A stretch of 64,000 nt of DNA from Streptomyces sp. R21 (GTDB lineage Bacteria; Actinomycetota; Actinomycetes; Streptomycetales; Streptomycetaceae), in NCBI RefSeq assembly GCF_041051975.1, contig NZ_CP163435.1:6985001-7049000 (forward strand), read 5' to 3'. Position numbers and translations under genes: made by a program. Each line of letters begins with the position of its first letter. Within the stretch, counting starts at the first letter, position 1. Shown piece by piece: positions 59,098 through 64,000 of this stretch. The notes beneath the pieces were generated by a model. That model ran no database searches, had not been told where the DNA came from, and saw nothing but the letters and a program-made list of their open reading frames with translations.

Positions 59098-60017
59098 CAC
59101 ACCGTCTCCAGCACAGTCGAGTCGGTCGAGGTGAGGGCCAGGAAGGCGTCGTCCAGCGACGCGGGGGTCACTTCCAGGGCGCGGATCGCGCCCAGTTCCG
59201 CGAGCGCGACCACCGTCGCGTCGGAGTCGTCCGTGCGCAGCCGCGCCCGGTCCCCGCTCACCTCCACGGACACCACGCCGGGCAGCAGGGTCAGCCCCTC
59301 CGTGGAGCGGCCCGCGAGGTCGAAGGAGACGAGGTTGCCGCCCGCGGACCGCTTGAGCTGCTCGCCGGTGCCGTCGGCCACGATCCGGCCGCGGTCGATG
59401 ACGAGGATCCGGTCGGCGTGCGCGTCGGCCTCCTCCAGGTAGTGCGTGGAGAACAACACCGTGTGGCCACGGCGGGCGTAGGCCCGCATCGACTCCCAGA
59501 ACGCGTGCCGCGCCTCCACGTCCAGCGCGGCTGTCGGCTCGTCGAGCACGATCAGCGCCGGGTTCCCGGCGAGCGCCACCGCGAACCGCACCCGCTGCGC
59601 CTGCCCGCCCGACAGCCGGTCGGCGCGCCGCCCCGCCAGATCCGCGATGCCCGCGCGCTCCAGCGCGTCGGCCACCGGCAGCGGCGCGGGGTAGCGCCCG
59701 GCCATGAAGGAGACCAGCTCCCGCACGGTGACGCGGGGCACCGGCCGCGTCTCCTGGAGCATCGCGCCGACGCGCCCGGCGCGCACCGACTCCTCCGGGG
59801 GTCCGCCGAAGAGGGCGACCGAGCCCTCGTCGGGCTCGTTCAGGCCGAGGAGGAGGGAGATCGCCGTCGACTTGCCCGCTCCGTTGCGGCCGAGCAGCGC
59901 CACCGTTTCGCCGACCGCCACCTCCAGGTCGATGCCGTCCACGGCGCGCACCGCGCCGAAGGTCTTGACCGCCCCGGTGAAGGACACGGCGGGCGGTGTC
60001 CCAGTCGTCTTCGTCAT
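59097..60017 (-). CDS. ABC exporter ATPase
   Basis: 306 residues. Walker A LLGRNGAGKSTAI near residue 42, Q-loop MLQETRPVPRVTV, signature RLSGGQAQRVRFAVALAG, Walker B ALIVLDEPTAALD, H-loop STHYLEEAD. The C-terminal 80 residues form the small accessory domain of DrrA/NatA-type ATPases. First gene of the leftward operon with permease, kinase, inserted gene and regulator. Confidence 0.9.
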   Translation of the reverse strand: MTKTTGTPPAVSFTGAVKTFGAVRAVDGIDLEVAVGETVALLGRNGAGKSTAISLLLGLNEPDEGSVALFGGPPEESVRAGRVGAMLQETRPVPRVTVRELVSFMAGRYPAPLPVADALERAGIADLAGRRADRLSGGQAQRVRFAVALAGNPALIVLDEPTAALDVEARHAFWESMRAYARRGHTVLFSTHYLEEADAHADRILVIDRGRIVADGTGEQLKRSAGGNLVSFDLAGRSTEGLTLLPGVVSVEVSGDRARLRTDDSDATVVALAELGAIRALEVTPASLDDAFLALTSTDSTVLETV

Positions 60018-60140
60018 GGGTATGACGCTACGAAGCGGAGATGGGGGCCGGGCAGACGCAGTTGTACGGAATCGGGCGGGACAAATGTCACGGCCCCGCC
60101 TACGCCGGGCGCGGATCCGCAGAGCGTCAGGGTCTTGGAT

Positions 60141-60155
60141 CTGACATGGCGTCAG
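60141..60155. promoter_or_regulatory. CTGACG-nnn-CGTCAG type palindrome upstream of the MaoC operon
   Basis: CTGACATGGCGTCAG, one mismatch from consensus, 184-198 nt upstream of the MaoC start and 49 bp before a KstR box. Confidence 0.65.
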
Positions 60156-60203
60156 TAGTCTTCACAAGTGCTGGGCGCTGGGCTATACAAGGGTTCGCCG
60201 GAC

Positions 60204-60217
60204 TGGAACGCGTTCTA
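60204..60217. promoter_or_regulatory. KstR box upstream of the MaoC operon
   Basis: TGGAACGCGTTCTA, a near-perfect KstR box, 122-135 nt upstream of the MaoC-family start. Confidence 0.8.
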
Positions 60218-60338
60218 GAACGGGCGGGTTCCCCGGCCCAGTGTCGACCTCGGTGCGGCCGACGGTGCGGACGGCCGCACCGAGGTCTTGTGTGCTCCGG
60301 CCCGATCCGCCGGACAGGCCCAACTGATCAGGAGCCCC

Positions 60339-61196
60339 ATGCCCATTGACGCCGCCAAGGCCGTCGCCGCAGCGCCCCGGACCGGTGAGATCACCTGGGG
60401 TCACAAGGATGTCCAGCTCTACCACCTGGGCCTGGGCGCAGGGCTGCCCGCGACCGGCCCCGACGAGCTGCGCTACACCCTTGAATCCCGGCTGCATGTG
60501 CTGCCCAGCTTCGCCACCGTCGCGGGCGCCGGCTCGCCGGGCGTGATCAGCGGCCTGTCCATGCCCGGCGTCGAGGTCGACCTCGCCCGTGTCCTGCACG
60601 GCGGCCAGAGCGTCGAGGTGCACCGCCCGATCCCCGTCGAGGGCAGGGCCGACGCCACCTCGCGGATCGCGGCCGTGTACGACAAGGGCAAGGCCGCGAT
60701 CCTGGTGATGCGCACCGAAGTCGCCGACGCTGACGGCCCGTTGTGGACGAACGACGCCCAGATCTTCGTACGCGGAGAGGGCGGCTGGGGCGGCGACCGC
60801 GGCCCCTCCACCCGGCTGGAGGCCCCGACCGGCCCGCCGGACAGGACGGTCGAGCGTCCGATCCGCGAGGACCAGGCCCTGCTCTACCGGCTCTCCGGCG
60901 ACTGGAACCCGCTGCACGCCGACCCCGAGTTCGCCAAGCTCGCCGGGTTCGACCGGCCGATCCTGCACGGCCTGTGCACCTACGGGATGACCCTCAAGGC
61001 GGTCGTCGACACCGTCCTCGGCGGCGACGTGGCCCGCGTCCGCTCGTACACCACACGCTTCGCCGGGGTCGTCTTCCCGGGGGAGACGCTGCGCATCCGG
61101 ATGTGGCGGCGGGAGGGCGGGGTCCAGCTGGCGGTGAGCGCGGTGGAGCGGGACGACGCGCCGGTGCTGGCCGACACCGTCGTCGAACACTCGTGA
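60339..61196 (+). CDS. MaoC-family enoyl-CoA hydratase (ChsH3-like)
   Basis: 285 residues with two hot-dog domains. The C-terminal hydratase-2 motif is DWNPLHADPEFAKLAGF-RPILHGLCTYG near residue 188, with the catalytic Asp and His. The N-terminal half has VQLYHLGLGAGLPATGPDELRY and RIPVEG-like HRPIPVEG. These stretches resemble my memory of M. tuberculosis Rv3538 (ChsH3), a hydratase of cholesterol side-chain beta-oxidation. ATG 60339 has GGAG 4-7 nt upstream. It heads a rightward operon with an alcohol dehydrogenase and an SDR and has both operator types upstream. Confidence 0.82.
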   Translation: MPIDAAKAVAAAPRTGEITWGHKDVQLYHLGLGAGLPATGPDELRYTLESRLHVLPSFATVAGAGSPGVISGLSMPGVEVDLARVLHGGQSVEVHRPIPVEGRADATSRIAAVYDKGKAAILVMRTEVADADGPLWTNDAQIFVRGEGGWGGDRGPSTRLEAPTGPPDRTVERPIREDQALLYRLSGDWNPLHADPEFAKLAGFDRPILHGLCTYGMTLKAVVDTVLGGDVARVRSYTTRFAGVVFPGETLRIRMWRREGGVQLAVSAVERDDAPVLADTVVEHS

Positions 61197-61226
61197 GTCC
61201 AGCCCATTTCTGAGGGGAGCCGCACC

Positions 61227-62303
61227 ATGCGCGCAGCCGTACAGCACGAGATAGGCCAGGACAAGCTCGAAGTACTCGACGACGTCGAGGCGGTGGGCTT
61301 TGGTCCGGGCCGGGTGAGGATCCGGGTGCGGGCCACCGGACTGTGCCACTCGGACCTGTCCGCGATGAGCGGTGTCCTGCCGCAGCCCGCGCCGTTCGTA
61401 CCCGGCCACGAAGGCGCAGGCGAGATCCTCGAAGTCGGCGAGGGCGTCGGCCACTTGAAGGCCGGGGACCGGGTCGTCGTCTGCTGGCTCCCGGCCTGCG
61501 GTGTCTGTCCCGCCTGCAAGCGAGGCCAGACCGAACTGTGCCTGGCCGGGTTCATGAACGCGGGCACGCCCAACTTCAAGCGCCCCGGCGGTGACGTCTT
61601 CGGCTTCGCGGGCACCGGCACCTTCGCCGAGGAGGTCGTCGTCGACGCGGGCTGCGCCGTGCCGATCCCCGACGACGTGCCCTTCGACATCGCCGCCCTC
61701 ATCGGCTGCGGCGTCACCACCGGCCTCGGCGCCGCGCTCAACACCGCCGACGTGGAGGCCGGTTCATCGGTCGCCGTCATCGGCTGCGGCGGCGTCGGCA
61801 TCTCCGCCATCCAGGGCGCCCGGCTCCGGGGAGCCGCCGAGATCGTCGCCGTCGACCCGGTCGCCTCGCGCCGCGAGGCCGCGCTCAGGTTCGGCGCCAC
61901 CCAGGCGGTCTCGCCCGACGAACTCCCCGGCGCCAAGCAGTCGGTGACCGCGGGCGAGGGCTTCGACTACGTCTTCGAGGTCGTCGGCAGGTCGGCCACG
62001 GCACGGACGGCGTACGAGAACACCCGGCGCGGCGGCACCCTCGTCGTCGTCGGCGCCGGCGCCATGGACGACTTCCTCCAGCTCAACATGTTCGAGCTGT
62101 TCTTCGACGAGAAGCGGATCCTGCCCTCGATGTACGGCGGCGGCGACGTCCTGCGGTCGTACGAGCGGACCATCGCGCTGTGGCGGGCCGGCCGTATCGA
62201 CCTGGAGAGCCTGATCACCCACCGGGTGCCGCTGGCCGAGATCAACGAGGCGCTGGACCAGATGCGGACAGGTGTCGCGCTGCGTACGTGCATCGAGATC
62301 TGA
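61227..62303 (+). CDS. Zinc-dependent alcohol dehydrogenase (MDR family)
   Basis: 358 residues. Catalytic zinc ligands: Cys in ATGLCHSDLSAM near residue 38, His-Glu in PGHEGAGE near residue 61. Structural zinc: four cysteines in CGVCPACKRGQTELC near residue 91-105. NAD fold: GCGGVGISAIQGARL near residue 189. The family oxidises alcohols or reduces aldehydes; here it may act on a side-chain or propionate-derived intermediate. Starts 30 bp after the hydratase; GGGGAGCC ribosome binding site. Confidence 0.85.
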   Translation: MRAAVQHEIGQDKLEVLDDVEAVGFGPGRVRIRVRATGLCHSDLSAMSGVLPQPAPFVPGHEGAGEILEVGEGVGHLKAGDRVVVCWLPACGVCPACKRGQTELCLAGFMNAGTPNFKRPGGDVFGFAGTGTFAEEVVVDAGCAVPIPDDVPFDIAALIGCGVTTGLGAALNTADVEAGSSVAVIGCGGVGISAIQGARLRGAAEIVAVDPVASRREAALRFGATQAVSPDELPGAKQSVTAGEGFDYVFEVVGRSATARTAYENTRRGGTLVVVGAGAMDDFLQLNMFELFFDEKRILPSMYGGGDVLRSYERTIALWRAGRIDLESLITHRVPLAEINEALDQMRTGVALRTCIEI

Positions 62304-62327
62304 CCCCCACAACCGTTAGGGACCTTG

Positions 62328-63290
62328 ATGTCACTGCCACTTGAAGGGCTGTCCGCGATCGTCACCGGCGCGGGACGCGGCCTTGGACGTACCGAGGCCC
62401 TGGAACTCGCCCGCCTCGGCGCGGCCGTCGTCGTCAACGACTACGGGCAGCCCGGCCGGGACGGCTCCGGCGCGGCGTCCGCCGCGCCCGCCGAGGAGGT
62501 CGCCGCCGAGATCCGTGCCGCGGGCGGCAGCGCCGTCGCCCACACCGGTGACGTCTCCGACCACGAACAGGCCCGTGCCCTGGTCGAGTTGGCGGTCGGC
62601 GAGTTCGGGAAGCTGGACATCCTGGTCAACAACGCGGGCATCCTGCGCGACCGGATGGTCTTCTCGATGACCGAGGACGAGTGGGACTCCGTCATCCGGG
62701 TCCACCTCAAAGGCCACTTCAACACCACGCACTTCGCGTCCGTGCACTGGCGGGCGCGGTCCAAGGCGGCGGACGGGCCGGTGTACGGGCGGATCGTGAA
62801 CACCTCGTCCGAGGCCTACCTCGCCGGCTCGGCCGGACAGCCCAACTACGCGGCGGCGAAAGGCGGAATCGTCGGGTTGACCACGTCCACGGCGCACGCG
62901 CTCGCGAAGTACGGCGTGACCGCCAACGCCATCTGCCCGCGCGCCCGCACCCGGATGACCGAGGACGTCTTCGCGGGCTTCTCCGCACCGGACGAGGGCC
63001 TGGACCCCCTCGCCCCCGAGCATGTCGCCCCGCTTGTCGGCTACTTGGCCTCACCCGCGGCCGCGCACGTCAACGGCCAGCTCCTCGTCGTGCACGGCGG
63101 CATGGTCGCGATCGTCGAACGCCCACGGGTGGCCGCCAAGTTCGACACCAAGCAGGACGCCTTCACCTACGACGAGCTGGACGCGCTGCTCACCCCGCAC
63201 TACGCGCAGCGCCCCGGCGGCGAGACCTTCGCGGCGCCGGAGGTGCTGGGACTCAAGCGGGGCCAGGACCCGGGCTCTCCGGGTCGCTGA
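62328..63290 (+). CDS. SDR dehydrogenase, ChsB1/HSD17B4-like
   Basis: 320 residues. Rossmann Gly motif TGAGRGLGRTEAL near residue 13, NNAGI near residue 103, the SS of NTSSEA, catalytic Tyr174 and Lys178 in YAAAK, and a C-terminal extension of about 60 residues as in 17-beta-hydroxysteroid dehydrogenase type 4. HFNTTHFASVHWRARSKA is a typical family segment. It would oxidise the 3-hydroxyacyl-CoA made by the hydratase. ATG 62328 follows AGGGACCTTG. Confidence 0.85.
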   Translation: MSLPLEGLSAIVTGAGRGLGRTEALELARLGAAVVVNDYGQPGRDGSGAASAAPAEEVAAEIRAAGGSAVAHTGDVSDHEQARALVELAVGEFGKLDILVNNAGILRDRMVFSMTEDEWDSVIRVHLKGHFNTTHFASVHWRARSKAADGPVYGRIVNTSSEAYLAGSAGQPNYAAAKGGIVGLTTSTAHALAKYGVTANAICPRARTRMTEDVFAGFSAPDEGLDPLAPEHVAPLVGYLASPAAAHVNGQLLVVHGGMVAIVERPRVAAKFDTKQDAFTYDELDALLTPHYAQRPGGETFAAPEVLGLKRGQDPGSPGR

Positions 63291-63327
63291 GCAGCCGCCC
63301 GTCCGTGGGCGGGGAGCCCCGCACAGA

Positions 63328-63361
63328 ACGGCCCCGTCCGTCGGATGACGGAGGGGGCCGT
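63328..63361. terminator. Terminator hairpin after the SDR gene
   Basis: ACGGCCCC-GT-CCGTC-ggat-GACGG-AG-GGGGCCGT, two stacked perfect stems. Starts 37 nt after the SDR stop, in the convergent gap before the small leftward gene. Confidence 0.75.
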
Positions 63362-63375
63362 GTACTACCTGTTTC

Positions 63376-63390
63376 TTGACGTTCCGTCAG
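63376..63390. promoter_or_regulatory. CTGACG-nnn-CGTCAG type palindrome in a convergent gap
   Basis: TTGACGTTCCGTCAG, one mismatch from consensus and sharing the centre TTC with the perfect site at 49022. Unlike the others, it is not upstream of a steroid gene but between two convergent stops. Confidence 0.45.
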
Positions 63391-63412
63391 AAACCCTGGA
63401 GATCCCGGGACT

Positions 63413-63580
63413 TCAGAACGTCATGCCGGCCTGCCCGGACGGCTTGCGGTGGCGCCCACGAGGGGTCGCCTCGTCGTCCTGGGCGGAGACCGGCCCCCGG
63501 TGCTTGCCGTGGCCCATGTCCAAGGCCGTGGCCTCGTGGGCGTCGGTGGCCGGTGGTTCCATCGTGATCGTGTCGCTCAT
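63413..63580 (-). CDS. Small 55-residue protein with GxHR motifs
   Basis: 55 residues, no membrane span. It has two similar basic motifs, GHGKHRGP and PRGRHRKP, in an otherwise acidic/polar peptide starting MSDTITMEPP. ATG 63580 has GGTGAA at 9-14 nt upstream. I do not recognise a family; short GRHRKP-containing peptides are seen in Streptomyces. It may be co-transcribed with the partial gene starting upstream (stop 63631). Confidence 0.5.
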   Translation of the reverse strand: MSDTITMEPPATDAHEATALDMGHGKHRGPVSAQDDEATPRGRHRKPSGQAGMTF

Positions 63581-63630
63581 CGGAAAGTTCACCCCGTAAA
63601 TACATGATCCTTCTGTACAACCGGGGGAGT

Positions 63631-64000
63631 CTAACCGGCGGCGACAGGCCTCTCATCAGGGGCCACCGGCGTGTCGGCAGGAGCAATCACCGGCTGCACA
63701 TCATCAGGGATCACCGGCTTCGCGCCTTCAGGGGGCACCGGCTTCACGCGAGCCACCACCCGCCCCGTGAGCGGCGCCTGCTGCAACGGCACCGGCCGCG
63801 CCACGACGGGCCCCGGAGGACCCGGATCCGCCGGCTGCGACGACGCTTGTCGCGCCGTCGCCGCCGTACCGTCCGGACCCGGATCCCCCGGCCCCGCGTC
63901 CCCCGCCCCCGTGGGTGCCTCCACCCGTGTCACGCCGCACGGCACCGCCCCCGTCGCGTACGGCAGATGAAGCACCCCGTCCTTGGTCCACAGCCCGGCC
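63631..64000 (-). CDS. Partial gene, C-terminal Pro/Val/Ala-rich tail
   Basis: The C-terminal 122 residues are inside the window; the start is beyond 64000. The visible start is a globular end (AGLWTKDGVLHLPYATGAVPCGVTRVEAPTG). After it, residues are Gly/Pro/Ala-rich and disordered to the TAG at 63631-63633. No domain can be assigned. It may share a transcript with the following 55-residue gene. Confidence 0.5.
   Translation of the reverse strand, partial: AGLWTKDGVLHLPYATGAVPCGVTRVEAPTGAGDAGPGDPGPDGTAATARQASSQPADPGPPGPVVARPVPLQQAPLTGRVVARVKPVPPEGAKPVIPDDVQPVIAPADTPVAPDERPVAAG

Noticed and set aside
60041..60338. Small reading frames in the MaoC promoter region
   Set aside because: They overlap both operators and have no ribosome binding site or coding character.
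1..64000. CRISPR array, prophage, IS element, tRNA or polyketide/NRPS cluster
   Set aside because: No regular spacer arrays, integrase or transposase motifs, cloverleaf sequences or modular synthase domains were seen. The steroid genes and the GT4 trio are the only pathway-like groups besides transport.

Overview
The window is about 72% G+C by eye, uses GTG and TTG starts freely, and has dense operons with 1 to 4 bp stop/start overlaps. Its protein families (TerD, WYL, DUF2330, DUF1992, SCO2322 family, SigE-family sigma factor, F420-dependent LLM enzymes) are typical of a Streptomyces chromosome. No tRNA, rRNA, CRISPR, IS element or prophage was seen. Reading is by eye only, so names rest on remembered family motifs.

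Layout. 1-10 kb: end of a secreted HNH nuclease, a Mn2+ (yybP-ykoY) riboswitch ahead of a GDT1-type transporter, a HAD phosphatase, a peptidoglycan-binding membrane protein, an MFS exporter with a C-terminal winged helix, a GNAT enzyme, a WYL regulator and several small conserved genes. 10-16 kb: O-methyltransferase with a palindromic operator, DUF2330 protein, a GT87/PAP2 fusion and a convergent polytopic protein. 16-19 kb: divergent CYP125-like P450 and FadA5-like thiolase. 19-28 kb: TerD, secreted lipase-like hydrolase, secreted transglycosylase, then a five-gene leftward operon behind a cobalamin riboswitch (transcobalamin-like surface protein, SCO2322-family protein, ECF T, fused A1-A2 and S components). 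28-34 kb: kinase-like phosphotransferase, serine hydrolase, SpoIIE-type phosphatase, NB-ARC ATPase. 33-44 kb: metallo-hydrolase, aldehyde dehydrogenase plus 3Fe-4S ferredoxin, TPR protein, KstR-like TetR repressor, a GT4/methyltransferase/alpha-toroid operon and an Rv3520c-like LLM oxidoreductase. 44-49 kb: cell-wall amidase, lipoprotein, methyltransferase, MFS transporter. 49-55 kb: Ltp thiolase, Tat-type 3-ketosteroid dehydrogenase, MFS exporter, ECF sigma factor with a membrane partner. 55-60 kb: ABC exporter with a DesK/DesR-like two-component system split by an inserted TTA-containing gene. 60-64 kb: MaoC hydratase (ChsH3-like), zinc alcohol dehydrogenase, ChsB1-like SDR, a 55-residue small protein and a partial gene.

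How it works together. The recurring theme is a dispersed steroid (cholesterol-like) catabolic gene set: cyp125/fadA5, aldehyde dehydrogenase/ferredoxin, LLM enzyme, Ltp, KstD, and MaoC-ADH-SDR, with a KstR-like repressor gene in the middle. Promoters of this set carry two different palindromes: a KstR-type box (core GAAC-nn-GTTC) and a second 15-bp palindrome, consensus CTGACG-nnn-CGTCAG. I find the second one seven times with at most one mismatch, six of them just upstream of steroid-type genes. No regulator for that second site is evident in the window. I regard this two-operator architecture, the GT4/methyltransferase/toroid operon beside kstR, and the riboswitch-controlled cobalamin uptake operon with two surface proteins as the most interesting systems here.
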